A DNA stretch of 64,000 nucleotides from a virus: IMG/VR virus record IMGVR_UViG_3300044655_000744, positions 35,583 through 99,582 of that record. One strand, 5' to 3'. Under the pieces are notes generated by a model. It was not told where the DNA came from. It saw only the letters and a list, made by a program, of their open reading frames with translations, and searched no databases. Positions 21,575-30,091 of this stretch are shown here, piece after piece (position 1 is the first letter of the stretch; the number at the start of each line of letters is the position of its first letter). A program made the position numbers and the translations under genes.

Positions 21575-22171
21575 TTATTGTCCTTTTACCGCTGATGGGA
21601 TTTTATTTTTTGTGCTGCCAACTGGGCTTGTGTTGCCTGTTGGAATATCATTTAAGGTTTGTGACTTAGTTTCATCGTTGCCGGCTATATCAAATGTTAC
21701 TTTGCTTAGTTCTTTTAACAAGGTACCTGCTTCTGCGTATGATTTACCAGCACCATTAGAAGTTTCCTCAAGAGGTTTATCTAATACTGCTTCGCCTTTT
21801 TTAAATTCACGAAGTTCATTACCCTCTAAGTTCCAGCGCCAGGCTTCTTCCGGATGGTTAGTAGGAACTACAACTATATTAGCTGACGGGTATCCGGCAC
21901 GTTCTGCAATTATAGCACGTAATTGTTGATCAGTTACTGGATATGTTAACACCGCATCCATTAGATAAATTTGACAATTTTTCATGCTAGGGAAATCGAT
22001 ATCACTTTCCATTATTGGTAAGCGTTTAGCTTCACTAAGACTTTCTAAACCATACGAATCTAACGCAGTTTTTAAACGATCTACTGTTTCTGCTGGATCG
22101 ATATTGGCTAGTTTAATACGAAATTCGTATGTTTTTTGTGATTGAGTTAAATGTTCTAAAAAGTTTTTCAT
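21575..22171 (-). CDS. conserved-type capsid-associated protein, 198 residues
   Basis: It begins MKNFLEHLTQSQKTYEFRIKL, like a targeting peptide followed by a beta strand. A later stretch TYPVTDQQLRAIIAERAGYPSANIVVVP matches a layout I recall from hypothetical capsid/scaffold-associated proteins of cyanophages; no biochemical function is known. The C-terminal third is Ser/Thr/Asn-rich and probably disordered. It has a late-type box (CATAAATA, 22201-22194) and AGGACC before the start. Confidence 0.65.
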   Translation of the reverse strand: MKNFLEHLTQSQKTYEFRIKLANIDPAETVDRLKTALDSYGLESLSEAKRLPIMESDIDFPSMKNCQIYLMDAVLTYPVTDQQLRAIIAERAGYPSANIVVVPTNHPEEAWRWNLEGNELREFKKGEAVLDKPLEETSNGAGKSYAEAGTLLKELSKVTFDIAGNDETKSQTLNDIPTGNTSPVGSTKNKIPSAVKGQ

Positions 22172-22193
22172 ACCTATAGGTCCTGTATAGTGT

Positions 22194-22201
22194 TATTTAT
22201 G
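22194..22201 (-). promoter_or_regulatory. T4-type late promoter box (CATAAATA)
   Basis: Located 22 bases before the ATG at 22171 in the gap after gp16; the leader contains AGGACC. Confidence 0.6.
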
Positions 22202-22215
22202 CTAATTTGACAACT

Positions 22216-22719
22216 TTACTTCTTAGTGTTGTTTAATAATATTTGCTTCAGTAGTTCATTTCGGTCAATGACTACGCCTTGCCCATCTTCTGCATCTAGC
22301 AACTTATCACCGTCATTTTTGTTAGCATCCTTGGCGGCCTGCTGATCTAAACGCATTTTTTTAAGTTGTAGATCAATAGTACGCATCTTGCGATCTAGTT
22401 TAGCTTGTTTAGCTGTAATAGCATGGCCTAGTAATGTGCCAGCAGTGGCTAATATGTGCCCACTAAAGCGTGCCTCTACATTCATACCCAAGTCAATTAA
22501 GTCTTGGAACTTTTCTTTAGCTAAGTCGCTTAGTTCATCAAGCTCTTTATCACCGACGTCCAAATCATGAACAAACGGTAAAGCAGCATCAATTTTATCA
22601 ATAGCAGTATCCACAGCTTCGATCATCTCACGATTTTCTTCAATGGTTGTTTCTGCTTCTTCTACTGTAGTTTCTTCCTCAGTAGGAAGGTTAAAAAGTT
22701 CGGATAGTTTTTGTGTCAT
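22216..22719 (-). CDS. 16: gp16 terminase small subunit
   Basis: This 167-residue helical protein has an acidic N-terminus and a central segment DLIDLGMNVEARFSGHILAT, then GTLLGHAITAKQAKLDRKMR. This matches the helical ring-forming core of T4-like gp16 ('...PR..EV.A.L....' followed by a Lys-rich helix). It regulates the gp17 motor and recognises DNA ends. It is encoded before the internal-protein genes that lead to gp17. The TGTAAATA box lies eight bases upstream of the start. Confidence 0.75.
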   Translation of the reverse strand: MTQKLSELFNLPTEEETTVEEAETTIEENREMIEAVDTAIDKIDAALPFVHDLDVGDKELDELSDLAKEKFQDLIDLGMNVEARFSGHILATAGTLLGHAITAKQAKLDRKMRTIDLQLKKMRLDQQAAKDANKNDGDKLLDAEDGQGVVIDRNELLKQILLNNTKK

Positions 22720-22727
22720 AGTAATAC

Positions 22728-22735
22728 TATTTACA
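22728..22735 (-). promoter_or_regulatory. T4-type late promoter-like box (TGTAAATA)
   Basis: Eight bases separate it from the gp16 ATG at 22719; it departs from the consensus at one core base. Confidence 0.4.
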
Positions 22736-22745
22736 CTATTATAGA

Positions 22746-23177
22746 TTATCGTTTAAGATTTTTAAAGATATCGTATTCTGTGATTACACGAAATCGTATA
22801 TTGTTAGCACGACACCAGGCATCAGCAGCGGCCCACTTGGCCATATTAATAGCTACGCTTAGTTTATCGCGATAGCTTTTAGCTGATTCCATTGTAGTTT
22901 GTGTACTTGGTTTGATTTCTACTAGTTCTGTATGCTTACGTTGATTTTTGTCTACGTATACTACCAAAAAGTCAGGCACATAGATTGTTTGTTTACCGCT
23001 AACTGGATTAAAGTATGGGATCTGAATAGCTTCACTAGCCCAGCTAACTACAGCAGGATTATTATCACAGAAATTACAAAAAGTAAATTCCCAACTACTA
23101 CGATACGTGGGTGACCTTTTACCTATGTACTTTTCTATGTTCTTTATTTGATATTTGCCGTTGGCGTATTTGCTCAT
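22746..23177 (-). CDS. 4: gp4 head completion protein
   Basis: This 143-residue protein follows T4 gp4 (gp50/65) closely: KNIEKYIGKRSPTYRSSWE, then FCDNNPAVVSWASEAIQIPYF, YVPDFLVVYVD, and LVEIKPSTQT, ending with FRVITE. The E..D..EIK pattern is that of a PD-(D/E)xK nuclease-like fold. In T4 it acts after packaging to ready the head for tail joining. It starts at the stop of the upstream 209-residue gene. Confidence 0.92.
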   Translation of the reverse strand: MSKYANGKYQIKNIEKYIGKRSPTYRSSWEFTFCNFCDNNPAVVSWASEAIQIPYFNPVSGKQTIYVPDFLVVYVDKNQRKHTELVEIKPSTQTTMESAKSYRDKLSVAINMAKWAAADAWCRANNIRFRVITEYDIFKNLKR

Positions 23178-23806
23178 TATGGTAAGATGGCACGTTGAAT
23201 GTATTTGTTAGTTTTTGGGCTGTTGTTAATTCCTAATAGGCTAGTATTAACACGATCTAAATTCAAAAACATACATAGGTAAGCATTAAGTTCATTTTCT
23301 TCAAAATTGTATTGAACTTCATAATAATTGTATATAGGGTCTTCTATTTGAGGACCAGTAACTAACTCTGCCTTATATTTTGTAGAGGCTATTAGTCTAT
23401 AGTTTTCAGTTAATTCATAAAACACATTTAATAGAGGGATATAAAACAACTGGCCTGCTGTATAGTTAGTTCTATCAGCATTAGCAGTTTGGTAAGAAGT
23501 ATAACTACTAATAAACATTTCTGAATCAACAGGGGTTTTAACTTCAGTCTTTCTACCTGTTTTTAGGCGGCGCAATTCATCGATGATTGACATAGGATCT
23601 ACACCCCGTGTAGATGCTGTATAGACTACAGATGCTGCGAGCAATTTGCCTGTTTCTTTATCGCCAGTAAATGCCTGAAAGAATCCGATTACAGCTTCGT
23701 TAGCATTAGGATCAATACTCACTTCTGATTTGAAAAAATTAGTAAAATAGTCATCTGTAACGTTGTTTACAGTAACAACGGGTAAATTTCCAACAACTGC
23801 GGCCAT
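23177..23806 (-). CDS. conserved-type virion protein, 209 residues
   Basis: The mixed alpha/beta protein contains FFQAFTGDKETGKLLAAS, GVDPMSIIDELRRLK and, near the C-terminus, NAYLCMFLNLDRVNTSLLG. I recall similar proteins next to gp4 and tail-tube genes in cyanophages, where they are annotated as structural. Exact function is unknown; a neck or tail-completion role fits its position. It has no signal or membrane segment. It overlaps gp4 by one base. Confidence 0.6.
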   Translation of the reverse strand: MAAVVGNLPVVTVNNVTDDYFTNFFKSEVSIDPNANEAVIGFFQAFTGDKETGKLLAASVVYTASTRGVDPMSIIDELRRLKTGRKTEVKTPVDSEMFISSYTSYQTANADRTNYTAGQLFYIPLLNVFYELTENYRLIASTKYKAELVTGPQIEDPIYNYYEVQYNFEENELNAYLCMFLNLDRVNTSLLGINNSPKTNKYIQRAILP

Positions 23807-23815
23807 ATTTGATCC

Positions 23816-24916
23816 TTATAAATCTATTCTACCTAACCCAATCGACGGTATTAATGAATCCGCTGAATTCATATTAAGTACTTTATTGGCACTAGCGGCC
23901 TTGGGTATACCATAAATTGATGTAGATCTACCGTTTTGCGCTGATGCTTGAGTTGGTACAAATATTGTACTTTGTGTATTTTGCCCACGGATAACATCTT
24001 TTGCTAATTGATTAAATTCTTGGGTAGCAATAGTTTTAAGATTTGCTCCTTTAAAATTTGTACCCATTCTAGCCGCTGTTACTGCTGCTGTAGCAAAATT
24101 ACCACTTTGTAAATTAGTAAGAATGCCGCCCACCCCTTCAACCAGGCCGCCGGGACCTAGTATACTTTGTGTACCCCCACCCAAAGCAGTCAGTGGACTA
24201 GGACTATTGTCATAGTGACCCATATTAAAGCCTCTAACTGTGCCATCAGTTACTGGACCGTACTCGTACTGTACAGCTTCGTACGCCAATGACATCGAAT
24301 GTTCTAGGGTATTATATTCACCTTGTTGGTGTTGCCCATGTTGAAAACTTGTAATAGTAGGATTTATCAATATATATGAACTAAAACTTTTTTGATGTAG
24401 GCTGTAAATTCTAATACTGTTTATATAATTTGGCGCATCCGTACCCAACGGAGTGTATCCCCACGAGGTTGCCTGACGTGTTGTGTATTTGTGAGCTTGA
24501 TGATATAATTCCTCTGAGTGGTCAGAGTCTCTATAGTAATACGAATAATAGCCGTACCAAAAATTACGAACGATATCACTACTATCATCATGAAACGTTA
24601 ATGTTATTGGATCGTATGTAATTCTTTCTTGTATTATATTTTTTCTATTGTAGGCATTTAGTACTTTATTCTGTACTGTAAATTTCGGCAAGGTTGCTGT
24701 TTTTGCTAGTAGTCCTATTTCATACAATGTACTAGGATTGGCATTGTCTTGTTGGTAAATTTGAGGGTTAACATCAATGAACACATGGAACATTGCCCCA
24801 GATTTTGGGCCCAAACGATACAAACCATCAACAAAGGTACGGGCTGCATGCTGATAATCTTTTAGATCAGTCCCGGTGCTTACCCCTTGAAAGAATTGGT
24901 TTAAAAAACCAGCCAT
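23816..24916 (-). CDS. tail tube-fold protein (gp54/gp3/gp19-like)
   Basis: The first 200 residues contain the pattern of tail-tube fold proteins: LAKTATLPKFTVQNKVLNAYNRK, ITYDPITLTFHDD, then FWYGYYSYYYRDS and YILINPTITSFQHG. In T4 the tube fold is shared by gp19, gp54 (tube initiator) and gp3 (tube terminator), and this longer copy next to gp19 is probably one of the latter two. The C-terminal 150 residues are Gly/Ala-rich and probably flexible. The upstream late box is GATAAATA (24943-24936). Confidence 0.6.
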   Translation of the reverse strand: MAGFLNQFFQGVSTGTDLKDYQHAARTFVDGLYRLGPKSGAMFHVFIDVNPQIYQQDNANPSTLYEIGLLAKTATLPKFTVQNKVLNAYNRKNIIQERITYDPITLTFHDDSSDIVRNFWYGYYSYYYRDSDHSEELYHQAHKYTTRQATSWGYTPLGTDAPNYINSIRIYSLHQKSFSSYILINPTITSFQHGQHQQGEYNTLEHSMSLAYEAVQYEYGPVTDGTVRGFNMGHYDNSPSPLTALGGGTQSILGPGGLVEGVGGILTNLQSGNFATAAVTAARMGTNFKGANLKTIATQEFNQLAKDVIRGQNTQSTIFVPTQASAQNGRSTSIYGIPKAASANKVLNMNSADSLIPSIGLGRIDL

Positions 24917-24935
24917 ATATTAATCCTGTTTATAT

Positions 24936-24943
24936 TATTTATC
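24936..24943 (-). promoter_or_regulatory. T4-type late promoter box (GATAAATA)
   Basis: Located 19 bases before the ATG at 24916, with AGGATT between; it follows the gp19 terminator. Confidence 0.65.
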
Positions 24944-24946
24944 GAG

Positions 24947-24976
24947 ATAAAAAAGCCCGGGTTTTAACCGGGCTTT
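24947..24976 (-). terminator. rho-independent terminator after gp19
   Basis: AAAGCCCGG and CCGGGCTTT form a 9-bp GC-rich stem with a T-run on the minus strand. It isolates gp19, which needs high expression, from the next gene. Confidence 0.9.
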
Positions 24977-25001
24977 ACTATTATTATATTTTTCGTCTGG
25001 A

Positions 25002-25643
25002 TTAACCAGTAATAGAACCTACGCCTTTGACTGATTTCACAGCTTCTTGACCTATCGCAAAGCCAACGCCATCTACTTTGCCTTCTTTGTACTGGATTGC
25101 GTTATCATAACGAATAGTTAGTTGGATTGTCATAGGGTCGTTTGAACTATATTCAGCATTAGCATAATCAACACTAGTCAAGAAACAACCGTACATTTCC
25201 CACGTTTCTAATGTTAATGGAGTATCTGCTCCGTTGCCGCCGTCTAATACTTCAAACCGTGTTAAGAATTTATAGTCAACACCAGTAGCGGCGCTAGATT
25301 GTTCCATAAAGTCAAATTGTTTTTGTAGTTGCTCGCCAACACGACGAGTAACTTCGCCACCTGCATCATCGCGTAGTTGACAAGTAACTGTTTCCCAAGT
25401 TGGTTTACCAGCATAGTAAACTCTGCTGTTGTAAATTGGGATCTCGATAGGATCAAATGTTAGTGTTGGACGTTTAAAATCCATAACTTGTTTTGTTAGT
25501 TCAGTACTCGGTGAACTAACGCCAAAGCTCTCAAATGTCACGCGGAAGCGGAATTTAAGTTTAGGCATCAACAAACCTTGTGCGCTTGCGCTTTGGTTTG
25601 TACTCAACGGTACTGTAAATTTATTTAATGACGCTGTTGCCAT
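25002..25643 (-). CDS. 19: gp19 tail tube protein
   Basis: This 213-residue protein shows the gp19 pattern: LKFRFRVTFESFG, then QVMDFKRPTLTFDPIEI, the strand TWETVTCQLRDDAGGEVTR, and LETWEMYGCFLTSVDYANAEY with PMTIQLTIRYDNA. It polymerises into the inner tail tube through which DNA passes. It has its own late box (GCTAAATA, 25669-25662), an AAAGGA ribosome binding site and a terminator, as befits an abundant protein. Confidence 0.93.
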   Translation of the reverse strand: MATASLNKFTVPLSTNQSASAQGLLMPKLKFRFRVTFESFGVSSPSTELTKQVMDFKRPTLTFDPIEIPIYNSRVYYAGKPTWETVTCQLRDDAGGEVTRRVGEQLQKQFDFMEQSSAATGVDYKFLTRFEVLDGGNGADTPLTLETWEMYGCFLTSVDYANAEYSSNDPMTIQLTIRYDNAIQYKEGKVDGVGFAIGQEAVKSVKGVGSITG

Positions 25644-25661
25644 TTTGTTATTCCTTTTATA

Positions 25662-25669
25662 TATTTAGC
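25662..25669 (-). promoter_or_regulatory. late promoter box (GCTAAATA) for gp19
   Basis: It lies 18 bases before the gp19 ATG with AAAGGAAT between. The second position is C rather than A. Confidence 0.5.
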
Positions 25670-25715
25670 CATTTTAGCAGATAATGGCGTGGCCATTATC
25701 TGCGTACTTAATTGA

Positions 25716-28700
25716 TTATAGTCCAGCAGCTATCTCGCCAGTACCTTTAATGCGAACTGGGATATAGATGAATTCGATTGCTTTAACTGGTTCAATAGCA
25801 ATATCAACATACAACTCATTACGATCGATACGATCTGGTGTGTTGTTTGTTTCATCACATTGCACTACGTAGTCGTAGATACCACGTTTAGCAACTAAGT
25901 CATTTAACACTGCTTCGAATGATGATTTAACTTGATTACGTGTAATCGTGTCATTTGGTTCAAATATATACGGACGAGCAGTTTTATCAAGCACTAGACG
26001 TAAATAACAAACTAAACGGGCTACGTTAATACGATCTAACGCAGTAGTTGAACTAGCACGTGTTTTTTGACCGTATGCCACTAAACCAACACCTGGTAAT
26101 ACTGTTAACGGGTTAACATTGTTTTCATACAATGTATCACGCAGGCCTACTGTTACGCCAATGCTCTTAAATGTAAAGTTATCAAGAACATCTACATAAC
26201 CAATAGCTGTAATATTATCCAATACGCCACGACGCACACCTGCTGGAGCAAACCACGGATAGCTTTGATTGTCGCTACGGATAATAGCACGTAACATTGC
26301 GTGGCTTGGAGGAACAACTACGCTGTTGCCGTCTAAGTTAGTAGCTAAACCACTTGGGTAGTAAACACCCAAGTATTCGCTACGACTTACAAGACCAAAT
26401 AAACCATTTTCAGCAGCTAAGCCGGCATTAGTGGCCCAATTAGTGATTTCTGTCGAGTTACTTTGTAACGTCATTGGACTATCACCAATAACAAATGCTG
26501 TTTGTTTACGATCGTTATTTAAAGTAATCATGTTTTGAATTAGTTCTGGGTAACCCGGAGCACAAATTAAGTTAAATTCGACACGCTCTTCACGTACATT
26601 TGTACTTGATTCAACTGACGCTTTTAATGCTTCGACTACTGTATTACGTTGAGCAAATCCGCCAAAGTACGGAACACCTGTAGTAGTATTAACACCACTA
26701 TGAGTTACCCAAGTAGCCGCTACAAAATTAGCGCCAACACTTGCGTGGTCTGTTAAGTAATTACCCTCGAAACGTTTAACATTGAAACCGCTACGACGTG
26801 TATTAAACAATAGGCCGCCACGTGGTGATAATGCGTAATCAGGAGCATCACTGTCGATGTAAGATGAATTTAGTAAATCTGAAATTAGTGGTAAAGTATC
26901 AACGATCGGATCTTCTGTTCCATCAACACCCCAACGAACATCAGCAAATGTAATTCCGTTTGAACTAATTTGATCTGTGTTATCAACTAGATTCCATTCC
27001 GCGCCATCATAGCGATAAATTACAGGGAAAGCAAATAGGTTACTTGTATCAATCCACAAGTCACCAGCAACAATCGGATTACCATTACTTTGTACTGTAG
27101 GAGCAGAAGTACTAATAATAGGACCTGCTGAGTCAGTAGCAGTTAGATCATAACCACGAGCATCGTTATTTACTGTGCTATATCCTTTCCATCCTGCGCC
27201 ATCATTAATCATAATATCTACTTCTGTAGCATCATTATAATACCATAATGTACCATTGTTTGGGTCGCTATATGGAGCAGATGAAGAGAATGTGTAGGTT
27301 AGTGGAATAAATGGGCTTGCCAAATATTCTTTAGTGCCAACTAGTGTAACATTACTGTCATTATTCCAACCAGCAGTAGCTACGGTAGTTCCTGAGCCAA
27401 CATCAGTAAGTCGAATAGTACCACCAGCTAGGTGTGTTAAACTAATTGCGCCAGTCGACTCTACGTTAGCTACTAGATTAGGCAAATTAGCGGCTAAAAT
27501 ATCTGCCACTAAACTCTGTGCTGTAGTACCGCTTAAATTGATAGTAGCACTTGATGTTGATACTGTACCCGGAACCGAAACTTCAATAGTAAGATCATGA
27601 CTAGCGTTAAATGTTGGGCTAGTAGCTGTACCTGTAATTTTTAGTAAACCGGCCACGTCTTTTACATAGGCTGTAAATTTAGCTGTGTTGTTCTCTGCTG
27701 TGTCGTATCTTACATACACAGCACCTACTGAAATTTGTGTGCCGCCACCTGTTGGATCTAGTCCTAATATAGCAGCGTTATCATTTGCGTATAGCGGAGC
27801 ACTAACTGAACCGAACGCAGAAGCAGAAGAATTGTATTGTTTAAATGCCCAATTGGCGCCGTTGCCAATTGCCGTTGTTTTAAACCATACACTACCAGTT
27901 GGTCTTGGTAAAGCATCTGTAGCTAACCATGCTGGTGTATCGCGATAATCGCCATATTGGATTGTTGGTGTTGCTATAGTTTTACCTGATATGTGAATAT
28001 TAGCAGTAACTTCAGCAGTAGTAAACAATCCCAATTTAACAGCACAATCGGAAGTTAAATCTGATTTAATACGAACATTACCATCAGGTGTAGCTGAAAC
28101 GTTACCTGTAGTAATAGCAGCCGCATTAGCACGAATTTCTAAGTAACCAGCAGCATCAACTGTAGCAATAACACCTTTAATGTGTGCGGCTGTAATATCT
28201 GCGGCTACATCTGCTACTGTTGTACCTGAAATAGCAACCTGAGCATTATTAATCCACAAAGCGTCACCAATTTGTAACGCAGTACCACCACTAGGGATAC
28301 TAGTACCTGTAATTGTTGATTGAGACAACTGCCATGGAGCAGAACCAACTAGTGTCCATGTATTGTCGTATCGTTTATAGTATAAAGGATTTGTTCCGTC
28401 TGTACTATTAATAGCGTAGTCGCCAATAGCACCGTATGAACTAATTGGTGTTGCCCCTGACAAGTATGCTGTATCAGTAATAGGTGTAACTGTAGTATTT
28501 GTAAATCCGCCAGTCGACGCATCGAATTCAAATAGACCTAGTGTAGTTAATGATTGATCTAACCAATAAACTCCATCAGATGGTTCTCCTGTTGGACGAA
28601 CGCTTGTGCCTGTTAGTTGATTTAAATCAACATTAGCACGTTGTACATAAACACGATTGGCCACGCCCAATGCGCTGTAAGCGGCCAATAAACCATATTC

Positions 28701-28967
28701 GTTAAGTTCACTAGCATTGATTGGGTTGCCATTCGCATCTAATTGGAATGATGGGTAACCAAATGTACTAATAAGTTCTCGTTGACTTGTAATAGTAATT
28801 AATTTATCAGAGTTAACTGTTGTAGTGCCCGTGGCTAGTGTGCCACTGGGATTAAATTTGTCTTGCGCTGTTGCAAGAAGAATTAAAGGTATAGTACCAG
28901 CTGCAGTTGGTTGGTATTGACTTTCGTCAGTAACTGTAACTTGTACGCCTGGGGAAATTAGTGCCAT
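25716..28967 (-). CDS. 18: gp18 tail sheath protein, enlarged
   Basis: The start (MALISPGVQVTVTDES) and the end (RNELYVDIAIEPVKAIEFIYIPVRIKG) are those of T4-like sheath proteins. At 1083 residues it is far longer than T4 gp18 (659). The extra length sits in the first two thirds and consists of beta-rich units with recurring G-x-(L/V/Y)-W...Y-(D/N)-x-x-W motifs (for example GVYWLDQ, SVWFKT, TLWYYND, DLWIDT...YRYDGAEW). The conserved contraction core is in the last 400 residues. The insert probably forms surface domains on the sheath. Confidence 0.92.
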   Translation of the reverse strand: MALISPGVQVTVTDESQYQPTAAGTIPLILLATAQDKFNPSGTLATGTTTVNSDKLITITSQRELISTFGYPSFQLDANGNPINASELNEYGLLAAYSALGVANRVYVQRANVDLNQLTGTSVRPTGEPSDGVYWLDQSLTTLGLFEFDASTGGFTNTTVTPITDTAYLSGATPISSYGAIGDYAINSTDGTNPLYYKRYDNTWTLVGSAPWQLSQSTITGTSIPSGGTALQIGDALWINNAQVAISGTTVADVAADITAAHIKGVIATVDAAGYLEIRANAAAITTGNVSATPDGNVRIKSDLTSDCAVKLGLFTTAEVTANIHISGKTIATPTIQYGDYRDTPAWLATDALPRPTGSVWFKTTAIGNGANWAFKQYNSSASAFGSVSAPLYANDNAAILGLDPTGGGTQISVGAVYVRYDTAENNTAKFTAYVKDVAGLLKITGTATSPTFNASHDLTIEVSVPGTVSTSSATINLSGTTAQSLVADILAANLPNLVANVESTGAISLTHLAGGTIRLTDVGSGTTVATAGWNNDSNVTLVGTKEYLASPFIPLTYTFSSSAPYSDPNNGTLWYYNDATEVDIMINDGAGWKGYSTVNNDARGYDLTATDSAGPIISTSAPTVQSNGNPIVAGDLWIDTSNLFAFPVIYRYDGAEWNLVDNTDQISSNGITFADVRWGVDGTEDPIVDTLPLISDLLNSSYIDSDAPDYALSPRGGLLFNTRRSGFNVKRFEGNYLTDHASVGANFVAATWVTHSGVNTTTGVPYFGGFAQRNTVVEALKASVESSTNVREERVEFNLICAPGYPELIQNMITLNNDRKQTAFVIGDSPMTLQSNSTEITNWATNAGLAAENGLFGLVSRSEYLGVYYPSGLATNLDGNSVVVPPSHAMLRAIIRSDNQSYPWFAPAGVRRGVLDNITAIGYVDVLDNFTFKSIGVTVGLRDTLYENNVNPLTVLPGVGLVAYGQKTRASSTTALDRINVARLVCYLRLVLDKTARPYIFEPNDTITRNQVKSSFEAVLNDLVAKRGIYDYVVQCDETNNTPDRIDRNELYVDIAIEPVKAIEFIYIPVRIKGTGEIAAGL

Positions 28968-29000
28968 AGTATAGTATCCTTTTATAATAATACTTTAAAC

Positions 29001-29008
29001 TATTTATT
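29001..29008 (-). promoter_or_regulatory. late promoter-like box (AATAAATA) for gp18
   Basis: About 33 bases upstream of the gp18 ATG at 28967; the leader contains AAAGGAT. Confidence 0.5.
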
Positions 29009-29054
29009 TTATATTATCAAAATCGGTGCTGTTAGGTGCCCTTTAAAAGGTTCA

Positions 29055-29062
29055 ACTAAATA
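29055..29062 (+). promoter_or_regulatory. late promoter-like box (ACTAAATA), leaderless arrangement
   Basis: The box ends five bases before the ATG at 29068. No ribosome binding site is present between them. Confidence 0.45.
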
Positions 29063-29067
29063 GATGT

Positions 29068-29418
29068 ATGCAATGGCGAAAATTATGTGAGGTTTGCGGC
29101 AAAAAACCCGCAGCGATCAACTATAAACGTGAAGGCGTAACCTATTATAGGACTCGTTGTGACAGTTGTATACGTAAAAAGAAAAATAAAGCCGCACCTG
29201 TGCCAAGTTGGCACAAGGCAGGTTACAAAAAGAAACCGCACTGTGAAAAGTGCGGCTTTAAGGCAAAATATAAAGAGCAACTATTTGTTTACTACACTGA
29301 TGGTAATCTTAACAATAATAGTCTATCCAATTTAAGAACAATATGTGCCAACTGCCAATACGAAGTAGCTCGTGACGGGCTAGGCTGGCGCCAGGGCGAC
29401 CTCGTTCCCGACTTTTAA
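29068..29418 (+). CDS. HNH endonuclease-like zinc-binding protein
   Basis: This 116-residue protein has four Cys pairs (CEVC, CDSC, CEKC, CANC). Its C-terminal half reads VYYTDGNLNNNSLSNLRTIC, matching the D-x-x-x-x-N-N-x-x-x-N-L core of HNH nucleases. The expected first His of the motif appears to be replaced by Tyr (YYTDG), so activity is uncertain. A near-identical layout is common in T4-like marine phages beside gp18. The 3' end overlaps the convergent dNMP kinase gene by 39 bases. Confidence 0.75.
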   Translation: MQWRKLCEVCGKKPAAINYKREGVTYYRTRCDSCIRKKKNKAAPVPSWHKAGYKKKPHCEKCGFKAKYKEQLFVYYTDGNLNNNSLSNLRTICANCQYEVARDGLGWRQGDLVPDF

Positions 29419-30042
29419 TAGTGCTTCTACCTGCGCATACAACTCTTCGATGGTTCCATCATTTTCAATAACTCGATCAAACTTACTGCCCACCCAACTG
29501 TACTCGCTGGCATGAACATTAGCTTTTTCTAATACATCCTTGCCTATTGCCCAGCCAATACGCTTCATTCCTTTATTATAGTTCTTAGCATGCTCATACC
29601 ATTCGGGTTCTACTCCACGTTTGACTCTAAGCACCTTAGCACCAATGTTTTTAAGGGCTTTAATTTCATTTGGAAAACGGCAGTCAGTAATAACAATATC
29701 GTCTTTGCTGTTAAGTAGCCTATTTTCTAAGCTCGCTACCCACATATCATTGTGGAAGCCCCTACGTACTACTTCTGTGCCCCAATATTGTAAAATATAT
29801 CGCGGTGTGATGTCTTGCTTTAAGCGAGCACTCCACCACTCGTCTCGAGTTTCTCGCCATTCTCTAGATTGTTTAGTACGGCCTTCTAATAGCTCACGGT
29901 CCCATCCAAATATCACACTTATAGCATCTTTGAGGCTGTTAGCAAAGCTCTCGCGTTTGTAACCGTGGAAATTAACTAGATAATCGGCTATAGTATCTTT
30001 GCCAGATCCCATAAAGCCGCAGATAGCGATGATAGAACTCAT
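29380..30042 (-). CDS. 1: deoxynucleoside monophosphate kinase (gp1-like)
   Basis: This 220-residue protein has the P-loop GFMGSGKDT (9-17), a nucleotide-binding WW/TPRYILQYWGTEVVR region, and DDIVITDCRFPNE. This matches T4 gp1, which phosphorylates dNMPs for phage DNA synthesis. It is on the minus strand between gp18 and the neck genes. Its C-terminus overlaps the HNH gene running the other way. Confidence 0.88.
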   Translation of the reverse strand: MSSIIAICGFMGSGKDTIADYLVNFHGYKRESFANSLKDAISVIFGWDRELLEGRTKQSREWRETRDEWWSARLKQDITPRYILQYWGTEVVRRGFHNDMWVASLENRLLNSKDDIVITDCRFPNEIKALKNIGAKVLRVKRGVEPEWYEHAKNYNKGMKRIGWAIGKDVLEKANVHASEYSWVGSKFDRVIENDGTIEELYAQVEALLKVGNEVALAPA

Positions 30043-30091
30043 AAAAACTCCTAATTGATATGTATATTTTATTACAAAAATATCACAAAGT

